Notes under the pieces: model-generated
What the model was told of the DNA's origin: nothing
What the model saw: only the letters and a program-made list of their open reading frames with translations
The model's database searches: none
Part shown: piece after piece, positions 26,630-35,113 of the stretch
Layout of the letters: every line of letters starts with the position of its first letter
Position numbering within the stretch: position 1 is the stretch's first letter
Assembly (NCBI GenBank): GCA_964629015.1
Contig: CAZVMN010000001.1
Location: forward strand, 124,001 to 188,000
Direction of reading: 5' to 3'
DNA: 64,000 nucleotides
Source of the DNA: Oceanococcus sp964629015
GTDB taxonomy: Bacteria > Pseudomonadota > Gammaproteobacteria > Nevskiales > Oceanococcaceae
Program-made: the position numbers and the translations under genes

Positions 26630-27808
26630 TCAACACGCCTGCCCGCAGGCATGGCCCGATGACCAGGCCCATTGAAAGTTAAATCCACCCAGATGTCCGG
26701 TCACGTCGACAACTTCCCCGACAAAATACAAGCCGGGCACCGTGTTCGACTCCATAGTGCGAGATGACAACTCGTCGGTGTTAACCCCGCCCAAGGTCAC
26801 CTCGGCTGTGCGGTAGCCTTCGGTGCCGCTGGGGCGAATCGCCCAATGATTCAAAACCTGGCCGATCTTGGTCAGCTCGGCATCGCGGAATTCCTGCAAA
26901 GGCCCTGCCCAATCCCCAAGCTCGCTCAGCCGCTGCGCCACACGTCGGGGAAACACATCGGCCAGCAGATGCTCCAGAGTGCGTGTCGCGTCCTGCCGTT
27001 TCGCATCGCACAACCAACCAGCCGCATCCTGTTCCGGCAACAGATCCAGGATCAACGCCATTCCCGGTTCCCAGTAGGACGAAATCTGCAGGATTGCCGG
27101 ACCGCTCAAGCCACGATGTGTGAACAAAACCGGTTGCGTGAAGCTCTGCTCAGCGCATTGAGCGGTCGCCGGCACCGCCACCCCCGCGAGCGGCAGCCAG
27201 TCTTCAAGCGGCCGGCCACTGAGCGTGAAAGGCACCAATCCAGCCCGCGTGGGATACACCTTATGCCCGAATTGCCGGGCCAAATCAAAGCCAAAACCGG
27301 TGGCGCCCATCTTCGGAATCGAGAGCCCGCCCGTGGCGACCACCAACGATTCACAATGCAGCGTTTCTGCTTCAGTGCTGACCTGAAAGCCGGGCGACTG
27401 GGCTGTCACACCCACAATCTCCGTGCTGGTTGATATCTCAACTCCGGCCTCGGCACATTCGGCCAGCAACATCGCCACAATCTGCTTCGATGACTCATCG
27501 CAAAACAGCTGGCCGAGTTCCTTTTCGTGCCAGTTGATGCCATGAGCATCCACCATCGCGATGAAGTCCCATTGGGTGTAACGCGCCAACGCAGAGCGAC
27601 AGAAATGCGGATTGTGTGAAAGATAACGCTCCGCTTCGATGTATAGATTGGTGAAATTGCAGCGACCACCACCAGACATCAAAATTTTCTTGCCCACCCG
27701 GTTGGCGCGCTCAATCACCCGCACCTTGCGGCCTCGGCGACCGGCAACCAAGGCGCACATCAAGCCTGCGGCGCCGCCACCTATGATGATGATATCGGGG
27801 TCTTGCAC
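26630..27808 (-). CDS. NAD(P)/FAD-dependent oxidoreductase, HI0933/BaiN/YhiN family
   Basis: A 392-aa flavoprotein. The dinucleotide fold DIIIIGGGAAGLMCALVAGR at the N-terminus is followed by the family signature VGKKILMSGGGRCNFTN. A middle substrate domain and a C-terminal FAD closure follow, with GLYFVGEVVDVTGHLGGFNFQ split over the ribityl-binding region. I start at GTG 27808, just before the fold, because the open frame up to 27952 is not family-like and overlaps the divergent MAPEG promoter region. The physiological substrate is unknown. Confidence 0.88.
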   Translation of the reverse strand: MQDPDIIIIGGGAAGLMCALVAGRRGRKVRVIERANRVGKKILMSGGGRCNFTNLYIEAERYLSHNPHFCRSALARYTQWDFIAMVDAHGINWHEKELGQLFCDESSKQIVAMLLAECAEAGVEISTSTEIVGVTAQSPGFQVSTEAETLHCESLVVATGGLSIPKMGATGFGFDLARQFGHKVYPTRAGLVPFTLSGRPLEDWLPLAGVAVPATAQCAEQSFTQPVLFTHRGLSGPAILQISSYWEPGMALILDLLPEQDAAGWLCDAKRQDATRTLEHLLADVFPRRVAQRLSELGDWAGPLQEFRDAELTKIGQVLNHWAIRPSGTEGYRTAEVTLGGVNTDELSSRTMESNTVPGLYFVGEVVDVTGHLGGFNFQWAWSSGHACGQAC

Positions 27809-27954
27809 GGCAGCTGATCGGCTCAAGGCGGGCTCAAAGCCCCCATGATACGGGGCTGCATCGCCAATCGGCGTTGAGCGCAACTCAAAAGTCGTTGAAC
27901 GTCGATGGCAATCAGTCCAGACTGCACCATCCCAACCTGAGGCCGAAAACAATC

Positions 27955-28386
27955 ATGACAATCCCCTCCTCATCCCCAATCCTGCTGCCGATTGCCGTGC
28001 TGGTACTGTGGTCACTAACCATGCTCGGCTGGCTGGCATTGACGCGCCTGCCGACCATGTCGCGACTGCGCATGCATCCGCAAAAATACCCGCGCACGCA
28101 AGATCTTGGCTCAGCACTGCCACCGGACGTGCAGTGGAAAGCCGACAACTATAACCACCTGATGGAACAACCTACGCTGTTCTATGCGGTGGCTTTGTCA
28201 CTGGCCATGATCGGCGCCGGCGGTGGCATCAACCTGATGCTGGCCTGGGCGTATGTCGGTCTGCGGGTTGTGCACAGCTTGGTCCACGCCACCGTGAATA
28301 AAGTGATGCTGCGCTTCACGCTGTTCCTTTTGAGCACCGCGATGTTGCTGGCTTTGTCGGTCCGTCTGCTCTTGAATGTGATCTGA
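27955..28386 (+). CDS. MAPEG family membrane protein
   Basis: A 143-aa protein with four predicted membrane helices and the MAPEG (membrane-associated eicosanoid/glutathione metabolism) layout. The segment ADNYNHLMEQPTLFYAVAL after the first loop matches the conserved NxxEQPxxFY region, and the third helix region AYVGLRVVHSLVHATVNK is typical. Bacterial members are mostly uncharacterised. ATG 27955 begins the first helix. It is divergent from the flavoprotein. Confidence 0.88.
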   Translation: MTIPSSSPILLPIAVLVLWSLTMLGWLALTRLPTMSRLRMHPQKYPRTQDLGSALPPDVQWKADNYNHLMEQPTLFYAVALSLAMIGAGGGINLMLAWAYVGLRVVHSLVHATVNKVMLRFTLFLLSTAMLLALSVRLLLNVI

Positions 28387-28408
28387 GCGCATGCGCGCTC
28401 CGGTTTTT
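28385..28408 (+). terminator. Probable intrinsic terminator after the MAPEG gene
   Basis: GAGCGC pairs with GCGCTC around ATGC, overlapping the last bases of the stop codon, and CGG then TTTTT follow. The stem is only six base pairs, so this is moderate evidence. Confidence 0.45.
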
Positions 28409-28457
28409 GCAACGGGCTGCGCGACGACGATAACGTCATGCCTTTGGCAAGACTCGC

Positions 28458-29216
28458 TTACCAGGCGGGCAAATCCTCGTAGCCGGGCTCACCCGGCATC
28501 AGGATCAACACACGGCGACCATTTTCAAGCCGGTGCCGGGTGCGAATCTCGGGCACTTCGTCAATTTGACGAAGTGCCTTCAGGGCCTCATCAGAAGACT
28601 CGAAGCGGCTTAAACGCTCGAGCTCTTTAACCGTCGGGAAGATGAGATCAACTTCACCCTCACGCTGTCGCTGCAACATTGCTCGTGGGGTGGTCCAACA
28701 CAGCTCGGTCAGTTCGACGGCATCAACCACAGGCGTTTGCCCCTGCGGCATTTGCCCAACAAAGAATCGCGTGCGGTAACGCCGCGGCATCATCGGCGGC
28801 GTGGTCCAGAAGCTGAAATAGTGCAACGTCCGCGCATCCAGGCATTGCCCACCTGCGCGCAGAACTTCCGCCAAACTCACGTGTCCAGCATGCAAGTCGC
28901 GACGCAGTTGCGGATCGCTCGGCACCGGACCATCAAACAACCAGACACCCACTTCTTCGTACAACTCGCGCGCAGCCGCAATGAAAAAGCGCAGTGCGCC
29001 CGGCTCGCCGAATCGCGTGTCGCACGATTGGGCGTCCAAACCGACACAGACCTCGGCGGCAATCTCATCGCCCGGATCCACCGCGCCCCCTGGAAACACG
29101 AATGCCCCAGCAGAAAAACGCGTGCTGGCGCTACGCTTGGCCATGAGCACTTCCAAGCCAGAGGCACCATCGCGCAACAGCACCACGGTGGCGGCGTCTT
29201 GCAGAGGCACTCTCAT
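28458..29216 (-). CDS. Nudix hydrolase (NUDT19/acyl-CoA diphosphatase-like)
   Basis: A 252-aa protein. VFPGGAVDPGDE starts the Nudix domain, and the catalytic helix AARELYEEVGVWL keeps the REUxEExGU residues. A longer insert (about 18 residues with two Cys) separates the Gly and Glu parts, as in the NUDT19 branch. That branch hydrolyses CoA or acyl-CoA diphosphate bonds; the substrate here is inferred only from this similarity. Its start overlaps the upstream acyltransferase stop by four bases, so the two are co-translated. Confidence 0.85.
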   Translation of the reverse strand: MRVPLQDAATVVLLRDGASGLEVLMAKRSASTRFSAGAFVFPGGAVDPGDEIAAEVCVGLDAQSCDTRFGEPGALRFFIAAARELYEEVGVWLFDGPVPSDPQLRRDLHAGHVSLAEVLRAGGQCLDARTLHYFSFWTTPPMMPRRYRTRFFVGQMPQGQTPVVDAVELTELCWTTPRAMLQRQREGEVDLIFPTVKELERLSRFESSDEALKALRQIDEVPEIRTRHRLENGRRVLILMPGEPGYEDLPAW

Positions 29217-30106
29217 GCGGCGTCGAGTTCGCGCTCGATCAGAGCGTCCTTTTCAGTCCACAGATCAGCAACCCATCGCTGCGCTTCGCGACGGAATTCA
29301 GGCTCTTGTTGGTAGTTATGTTGGTACCAGCTGGCCGGGATCGTGCGGGTTTTCACGTCGACCACGATTTTGCGATGGCGACCGCACATCAAATCCCAGA
29401 ACCCCTTGGCCCCATCGGTATACACGATGGTCATGTCGATCAAGGTATTGACCTGCGGCCCCAATGCCGATGCCGCAAAGGCCAGGCCACCGCTCTTGGG
29501 CTTGAGCAAATGCTTGTACGGCGTGTTTTGGCGCTCGGCTTTTTGCGGCGTGTAACGCGTACCTTCCAGATAGTTAAGCACGGTGACCGGAACACCAACG
29601 TATTTTTCGCAGGATTTGCGCGCGGTCTCCAGATCCTTACCGGCCAGCTCCGGACGCGCACGCAGCTGCTCGCGACTGAACCGCTTCATGAACGGGTAAT
29701 CCAGCGCCCACCACACCAGCCCCAGCACCGGCACCCAGATCAATTCCTGTTTGATGAAGAACTTGAAGAACGGGACTTTGCCTCCCACTGCACGCATCGC
29801 CACGTAGATGTCGTTCCAGCTCTGATGGTTGCTGATCATCAGATATTGCGCATCGCGGCGTAGCCCTTCGACGCCACGAATTTCCCATTCTGTATTGTGA
29901 ATGCTGCGTTCAATGGCCACATTGAACCAGACCCAACATTCGCACAGCCCGTGCAGAATCGCCGTCATCAGCCGTTGCCATGGTTTGATCGGGATCAGCT
30001 TGAACAGGATCACGACGTACACCGGCACGGCCCAGAACAGCAGATTGATGACGAACAACGAGGAACAGATAACCCCGAGGATCGGAGCAGGCAAGAAGCT
30101 CAGCAT
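29213..30106 (-). CDS. Membrane acyltransferase, PlsC/YihG family
   Basis: A 297-aa 1-acylglycerol-phosphate acyltransferase-like protein. An N-terminal hydrophobic segment anchors it. The catalytic HX4D motif appears as NHQSWND near residue 90, and the acceptor-binding EGTR motif as NYLEGTRYTP near residue 185. The layout matches E. coli YihG. It likely acylates lysophosphatidic acid or remodels phospholipids at the inner membrane. It precedes the Nudix gene in a two-gene operon. Confidence 0.88.
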   Translation of the reverse strand: MLSFLPAPILGVICSSLFVINLLFWAVPVYVVILFKLIPIKPWQRLMTAILHGLCECWVWFNVAIERSIHNTEWEIRGVEGLRRDAQYLMISNHQSWNDIYVAMRAVGGKVPFFKFFIKQELIWVPVLGLVWWALDYPFMKRFSREQLRARPELAGKDLETARKSCEKYVGVPVTVLNYLEGTRYTPQKAERQNTPYKHLLKPKSGGLAFAASALGPQVNTLIDMTIVYTDGAKGFWDLMCGRHRKIVVDVKTRTIPASWYQHNYQQEPEFRREAQRWVADLWTEKDALIERELDAA

Positions 30107-30141
30107 GATGACGACGTTATGACAGGGACTAGAGATTCTAC

Positions 30142-30678
30142 CTATTCCGCGAGAATCGCCTCCAATTGGCGTTGAATCTCTCGCCCGCGCGCGCTGCCAT
30201 TACGAATCTCACCGGCCCAGGCCTGGCGCACGCGCCCGCGTCGATCGATCAGATAAAACGCCGGCCAATAGCGGTTTCCCATGGCATTCCAATAGGCGTA
30301 ATCGTTGTCCAGCATGACCGGGTGGCGAATCGCCAATTCGCGCATCTTCTCGCGCACCGCATTGGCTGAACGCTCGTAGCTGAACTCCGGCGTGTGAACG
30401 CCAATCACCCGCAGACCGTCATCCTTGTAGCGCTCCTGCATGGCTTTGACCCAGGGGATGCTGCGAATGCAGTTGTGGCAACCGAAGGTCCAGAACTCCA
30501 GCAACACGACCTTGCCTTCCAAAGCCTCCAGCGTCAGTGGCGGGCTGTTGAGCCATAACTCCGGCTGTGTCGCGACAAATTCCGGGGCACGCGGCGCTTC
30601 ATCTGCTGACAAAGCGTGCGCAAGTCCACCCATGGCCATGAGGCCAGCGGCAACCCAAGTTCGCATGCGCAGGTTCAT
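30142..30678 (-). CDS. Periplasmic thioredoxin-like redoxin (TlpA/DipZ C-terminal type)
   Basis: A 178-aa protein with a signal peptide (cleavage near AHA), then a thioredoxin fold. The active-site motif is FWTFGCHNCIRSIPW, i.e. CHNC, and the cis-Pro region is YWPAFYLIDRRG. The CxxC with an FGC context resembles the redoxin domain of DipZ-like proteins. It probably reduces or exchanges disulfides in the envelope. It lies 30 bases after the PrcB-like gene on the same strand. Confidence 0.83.
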   Translation of the reverse strand: MNLRMRTWVAAGLMAMGGLAHALSADEAPRAPEFVATQPELWLNSPPLTLEALEGKVVLLEFWTFGCHNCIRSIPWVKAMQERYKDDGLRVIGVHTPEFSYERSANAVREKMRELAIRHPVMLDNDYAYWNAMGNRYWPAFYLIDRRGRVRQAWAGEIRNGSARGREIQRQLEAILAE

Positions 30679-30708
30679 GGCCGTATGACCAGCGCGACCG
30701 CGCCGGGT

Positions 30709-31233
30709 TCAGTCGGTAGGGATATCGACCCCGGCGCGGAACGTGCCGTTCTTGTCGACCAGTTCAATGCGCGAATACGGCTCAGGTTTGACGCTGGCCA
30801 GCACGCACAGACTGGTAATGATCTGGGTCACCATGCGGTCTTCGCCAGGTTCCAGCCATTCCGCGCTCATATGCAGGATGCCCTGTTCATCAACTTTCGC
30901 CGTCTTTTTCAGCTCAATGCTGTAGCCGCCAGTTTGTCGACGACCTTGCTCGACCAGCACAAAAGCCCGATCGCCAGGCAGTTCGATGCGATCCAAGTGC
31001 AAAATGTCTTCGCTGTCCCAGGTGGTCAGCGCCTCAACACTGGGGAAGTAGCGAACAACGGCGGCTTCGGTCGGCGTGCCGCACAGCAGCGAGCGGCGCA
31101 ACTCGCGAACTTTGACCTCACCCACAGCCACTTTCGGCCCGGAATCCCAAAATTTGAGTGTGGGCATCCAGGAACAGGCGCCCAGGCTGGCAATCAACGC
31201 GGCAGCAACAACAAGGCGAACAAGGGGCTTCAT
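30709..31233 (-). CDS. Lipoprotein with a PrcB-like C-terminal domain
   Basis: A 174-aa protein with a lipobox SLGAC (Cys20). The segment FVLVEQGRRQTGGYSIELK matches the pattern of the PrcB C-terminal domain, first described in a spirochaete protease complex; the fit is from the TGGYS motif and surrounding strands. The role here is unknown. ATG 31233 is preceded by GGAG at a suitable distance; GTG 31236 directly before it is the alternative. Its promoter must lie in the 79-base gap to the divergent GspE-type gene. Confidence 0.7.
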   Translation of the reverse strand: MKPLVRLVVAAALIASLGACSWMPTLKFWDSGPKVAVGEVKVRELRRSLLCGTPTEAAVVRYFPSVEALTTWDSEDILHLDRIELPGDRAFVLVEQGRRQTGGYSIELKKTAKVDEQGILHMSAEWLEPGEDRMVTQIITSLCVLASVKPEPYSRIELVDKNGTFRAGVDIPTD

Positions 31234-31312
31234 CACGGGCTCCGATAGTCAGGCTGGTGAATTGTAGCAACGCGGTCACACCTTTTCTGCCCGAAGTGCG
31301 ATCATCCACCGC

Positions 31313-33079
31313 ATGGAAACCCTGCGAGGCAACATCAGCATAGAGTGGCTGTGCACCGCTCTGCTCGAAGATGGCTGGCTCAGCCACGATCAAAGTTCCA
31401 GCGCGATTCGCCGCTTGGCAGGCGCCGCATCGGCTGAGCACCCGCTGGTGCGACTGGCCGTGCTCAAGCTGCATCGCCATGACAAGCCACAACAACTCAT
31501 CGATACCGAAGCGCTGTGCCAATGGCTGGCGCGGCGCTGTGATCTGTCGTATCGCAAGATCGACCCGCTGAAAGTGGATATTCCGCAGGCCACCGCGCTG
31601 TGTTCTTACGCCTACGCCACGCGGGCCGGCATCCTGCCACTGGAAACCACGCGCACAACCGCCACGTTCGCGGTTTGTGAACCCGGTCGCAGCGAGTGGG
31701 TCAACGAACTCAGTCAGATCACGGATCGACGCATCGAACGCGTGCTGGCCAACCCGGCCGACATCCAACGTTACGTTGTTGAGTTCTACGCGTTGGCGCG
31801 CTCGATCAAAGCGAGCGAACGCGAGCAAACTCGACGCGGCGCAGGCGGAAATGAGCTTCAGAATCTGGAGCAACTGATCGAACTGGGCCGTCGCGGCAAC
31901 CTGGAGGCCAACGATCAGCACGTCGTCAGCGTGGTTGACTGGATTTTGCAGTACGCCTTTGATCAGCGTGCCAGCGATATTCACCTGGAGCCGCGTCGAG
32001 ACACCGGCCGGGTGCGTTTTCGCATCGACGGTGTGCTCCATCAGGTGTTTCAGATGCCGCCCAAAGTGGCCTCCGCGGTCACGGCGCGCCTGAAAGTACT
32101 GGCGCGACTGGATCTGGCCGAAAAGCGGCGCCCGCAGGATGGCCGCATCAAAACCCGCAGCCCGGATGGTCAGGAAGTCGAACTGCGCCTGTCCTCCATG
32201 CCCACGGCCTTCGGCGAAAAACTGGTGCTGCGCGTGTTCGACCCGGATTCACTGCTCAAGAGCTATGAAGCACTGGGTCTGGGCCAGGAACAGATCACGA
32301 CCTGGCAAAACCTCACCAGCCAACCGCACGGGATCGTGCTCGTCACCGGCCCGACCGGTTCCGGCAAAACCACAACCCTGTATTCCACGCTGCGCCAGCT
32401 GGCCACAGAAGAAGTCAATGTTTCGACCATCGAAGACCCTATCGAGCTGGTCGAGCCGCAGTTCAATCAGATGCAAGTCAACCCGGCCATTGATTTGGGC
32501 TTTGCCGACGGGGTTCGCACCGTGCTGCGCCAAGATCCGGACATCATCATGGTCGGCGAAATCCGCGACCTGGAAACCGCAGAGGTGGCCGTCCAAGCCG
32601 CGCTGACTGGGCATTTGGTACTCAGCACGCTGCACACCAATGATGCGGCGGCGGCTGTCACACGCCTGCTCGACCTCGGCGTACCACCGTATCTGTTGCG
32701 CGCCACCTTGCTCGGTGTGATGGCGCAGCGTTTGGCCCGTCAACTTTGCCCACATTGCAAAGCGCCGGCACCTGTGGATGCGGTGGAATGGCGCGCGCTG
32801 ACCGGCAATAACCGGCCCATCCCGGAACACGCCATGGCCGCCGAAGGCTGCCTGGAGTGCCGCGCCACGGGTTATCTCGGGCGCGTCGGATTGTACGAAC
32901 TCATCGAAATCACACCTGATTTTCGTGACCTGATCCGCGACAATACGGATCTTGAACAACTGCGTCGCAGCGCCCGCGCGACTGGAGCCGCAAGCTTGCG
33001 TGAGGCAGGATTACGCAAAGTGCTTGCCGGCCTGACCCACGCCCGCGAAGTGTTGCGCGTGACGCCACCCACTCAATAA
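31313..33079 (+). CDS. GspE/PulE/PilB-type secretion ATPase (orphan)
   Basis: A 588-aa ATPase. It has an N-terminal MshEN-like domain (1-160), then the hexameric core: Walker A GPTGSGKT (346-353), Asp box STIEDPIELVEP, Walker B IIMVGEIRDLETAE, and His box LSTLHTNDA. A zinc-binding pair CPHC ... CLEC (about 480-525) is typical of GspE and PilB. No pseudopilin, secretin or inner-membrane platform genes are near, so it powers a type II secretion or pilus machine encoded elsewhere, or is a paralogue. The M36 peptidase at the window start is a plausible type II cargo. Confidence 0.88.
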   Translation: METLRGNISIEWLCTALLEDGWLSHDQSSSAIRRLAGAASAEHPLVRLAVLKLHRHDKPQQLIDTEALCQWLARRCDLSYRKIDPLKVDIPQATALCSYAYATRAGILPLETTRTTATFAVCEPGRSEWVNELSQITDRRIERVLANPADIQRYVVEFYALARSIKASEREQTRRGAGGNELQNLEQLIELGRRGNLEANDQHVVSVVDWILQYAFDQRASDIHLEPRRDTGRVRFRIDGVLHQVFQMPPKVASAVTARLKVLARLDLAEKRRPQDGRIKTRSPDGQEVELRLSSMPTAFGEKLVLRVFDPDSLLKSYEALGLGQEQITTWQNLTSQPHGIVLVTGPTGSGKTTTLYSTLRQLATEEVNVSTIEDPIELVEPQFNQMQVNPAIDLGFADGVRTVLRQDPDIIMVGEIRDLETAEVAVQAALTGHLVLSTLHTNDAAAAVTRLLDLGVPPYLLRATLLGVMAQRLARQLCPHCKAPAPVDAVEWRALTGNNRPIPEHAMAAEGCLECRATGYLGRVGLYELIEITPDFRDLIRDNTDLEQLRRSARATGAASLREAGLRKVLAGLTHAREVLRVTPPTQ

Positions 33080-33093
33080 ATCGAAGGACAATT

Positions 33094-33918
33094 ATGGACA
33101 GCTTGCTCAATCCTGAATTGACGACCCGCTTGGCTGAAGGCGCAGAAGTCATGGGCCTCAAACTTTTGGCCGCCCTGGCCACCTTCATCATTGGTCGCTG
33201 GATTGCCAAGATCGTGGTCGCCGGCATCAAGAAAGCCCTGATGCGTGGCAAAGCCGACCCCACATTGGCGGGCTTCCTGGGCAATGTCGCCTACGGCCTG
33301 CTGATGGCGGTCGTGGTGGTCGCGGCGCTGGGCGAGCTTGGGGTCAGCACCACTTCAGCTGCGGCTCTGCTTGGTGGCGCGGGTGTCGCCATCGGCCTGA
33401 GTCTGAAAGATCAACTGTCATCTTTTGCGGCTGGGGTCATGCTGATCATGTTCCGCCCGTTCCGCGTAGGCGACTATGTCGAAGCTGGCGGAACAGCAGG
33501 TACGGTCGAGCAAATCAAGATCGTCGCCACGGTTCTAAAAACCCCAAACAATCAGGAAATCACTGTCCCCAACCATGCCATTTGGGGCAGCAACATCATC
33601 AACTACTCGATTCGCCCGACGCGGCGTATCGATTTGCCGGTGGGTATCAGTTACGACGCTGATTTCCGCAAAGCCAAGGACATCCTCCAAGACATCGCGG
33701 CCAACGACCAGCGCGTTCTCGAAGATCCGGCGCCGTGGCTCGGTGTGACCGAACTGGCAGATTCAGCGGTGATCATCAGCTACCGCACCTGGGTCAACAC
33801 CCCGGATTACTGGCAAACCCGCAGTGATTTGATCGAACAGATCAAACTGCGCTTCGATGAGAACGACATTGGCATTCCGTTCCCGCAAATGGACGTGCAT
33901 CTGCAGCAAGAGAGTTGA
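33094..33918 (+). CDS. mscS: Small-conductance mechanosensitive channel (MscS family)
   Basis: A 274-aa channel protein that opens on hypo-osmotic shock. Three N-terminal helices are predicted. The pore helix region is rich in Ala/Gly (SAAALLGGAGVAIGLSLKDQLSSFAAGVML), followed by the conserved FRPFRVGDYVEAGGTAGTV beta domain and a C-terminal alpha/beta cage. Length is close to E. coli MscS. It follows the ATPase gene by 14 bases, with a GAAGGA ribosome site. Confidence 0.94.
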   Translation: MDSLLNPELTTRLAEGAEVMGLKLLAALATFIIGRWIAKIVVAGIKKALMRGKADPTLAGFLGNVAYGLLMAVVVVAALGELGVSTTSAAALLGGAGVAIGLSLKDQLSSFAAGVMLIMFRPFRVGDYVEAGGTAGTVEQIKIVATVLKTPNNQEITVPNHAIWGSNIINYSIRPTRRIDLPVGISYDADFRKAKDILQDIAANDQRVLEDPAPWLGVTELADSAVIISYRTWVNTPDYWQTRSDLIEQIKLRFDENDIGIPFPQMDVHLQQES

Positions 33919-33958
33919 TGCGCCGCCAACCGAAACGATTGACAACGCCCGGGTCGCT

Positions 33959-34891
33959 TTAAACCCGACCCAGGGCGATCTGAACCTTGCGTTGCAGACG
34001 ATCGCTGAGACTCTGCAGGAAAGACTCCAGATGGTCGGGTTCCCCCGCACGATCGGCGTGGCTGGCCAATGCGGCCACAACCACTTCCTGTGCCGCGTCG
34101 TCCATCGCCTCAAGCATGGGCAGAGACGCGCGCCACAGATCACGATCGAACAGCGCCTGATTGAGACTATCCAGAATCTCCGGTGTCGCCGAAGCCAGCA
34201 GATTCCCCAAACGGCCCTGCTGGGCCGGGTCCAAACGCTCAACCAAGCTCAAAACTTGCGGCCACAATTGGCCATCTTGAGCCGCTGCCGCCGGCATGGT
34301 GCCTGCCAACTGCGCATCGGAGAGCAGACCGATCAGCTGACTCAAGCGCGCTTCGGATTCGACGAAAAACCCCACCTGCAGCAAACCTTCTGAGGTCATA
34401 CGCTGGGCCACAGCGGAGATCTGATCTTCGGTCAACGCATCAACGAAGCGTGCCATCGGCATGAAATCCCGGCGCCGCAGCATTTCCATCGCCACCTCGA
34501 CTACGGTGGTGCTGGGCATAGCCTGCAGCACCGGCGCCGCACGACGCGGATCCATGGCGACGCAGATGTCGGCCAGATAATCCACATCAAGACGCGCCGC
34601 CAGATCGACCGCGTCATCCGGCTCAAGCAAGCCGGTGATTTGCGCTGAAACGGCGGGCGGGATCACTTTGGCGGTGATCACCGCAACCAACTTGTTTGGT
34701 AACAGTTTGGTGCTGTCAGCCAGTCGCTGAAAGCGTTTTACGTGACGGTCAAACAGCGCGGCGGAGGCCGCTGCGCGCAGCTCGCGCAGGGCCGCAACGT
34801 CGAGGTGGGCCAGAAAACCCAGCTCTGCCACCGAAGTATTCAAGGTCACCGCGAACTTTTCCAGCTCAGCACGTAGCAGTAAATCTGACAT
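33959..34891 (-). CDS. Unknown alpha-helical repeat protein
   Basis: A 310-aa soluble helical protein. Repeated units of the form LLEPDDAVDLAARLD, VAMDPRRAAPVLQAMP and FVDALTEDQISAVAQRM recall the MgtE N-terminal superhelical repeats, but there is no membrane or CBS domain. The function is unknown. It shares bases with the small gene upstream (TGATG), and both follow argG, so all three are likely one transcript. A weak hairpin (GGGTCG/CGACCC, 33951-33971) surrounds its stop. Confidence 0.72.
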   Translation of the reverse strand: MSDLLLRAELEKFAVTLNTSVAELGFLAHLDVAALRELRAAASAALFDRHVKRFQRLADSTKLLPNKLVAVITAKVIPPAVSAQITGLLEPDDAVDLAARLDVDYLADICVAMDPRRAAPVLQAMPSTTVVEVAMEMLRRRDFMPMARFVDALTEDQISAVAQRMTSEGLLQVGFFVESEARLSQLIGLLSDAQLAGTMPAAAAQDGQLWPQVLSLVERLDPAQQGRLGNLLASATPEILDSLNQALFDRDLWRASLPMLEAMDDAAQEVVVAALASHADRAGEPDHLESFLQSLSDRLQRKVQIALGRV

Positions 34892-35103
34892 CAGAACAAC
34901 AACTTGCGTACAGCCGGCCGCAACAGTGCCGGGATGTGCTTGAGGGCCTGCTCGGAAGCCTGCTGCAGGGTTTCAGCCTGCTGCGTACGCGCCGCATCGA
35001 ACAACTGACAAAGGCGTTCAACGTCTGCTTCATCCAGCTTGTTCAACGCGCTCAAGTCGCCCCCACCCAAACGGTCGTGCAAAGCCGTCAAATCCGTCGC
35101 CAT
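34891..35103 (-). CDS. Small unknown protein downstream of argG
   Basis: A 70-aa helical protein (MATDLTALHDRLGGGDLSAL to the end LRPAVRKLLF). I choose ATG 35103, ten bases after the argG stop; an in-frame start at 35127 would overlap argG. No domain is recognised. The tight fit between argG and the helical-repeat gene supports it being real, and the two unknown proteins may act together. Confidence 0.62.
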   Translation of the reverse strand: MATDLTALHDRLGGGDLSALNKLDEADVERLCQLFDAARTQQAETLQQASEQALKHIPALLRPAVRKLLF

Positions 35104-35113
35104 GATCAGAGAC

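Noticed and set aside
27809..27952. 48-residue N-terminal extension of the BaiN-like flavoprotein
   Set aside because: Family members start just before the dinucleotide fold, and the extension would cover the divergent MAPEG promoter region.
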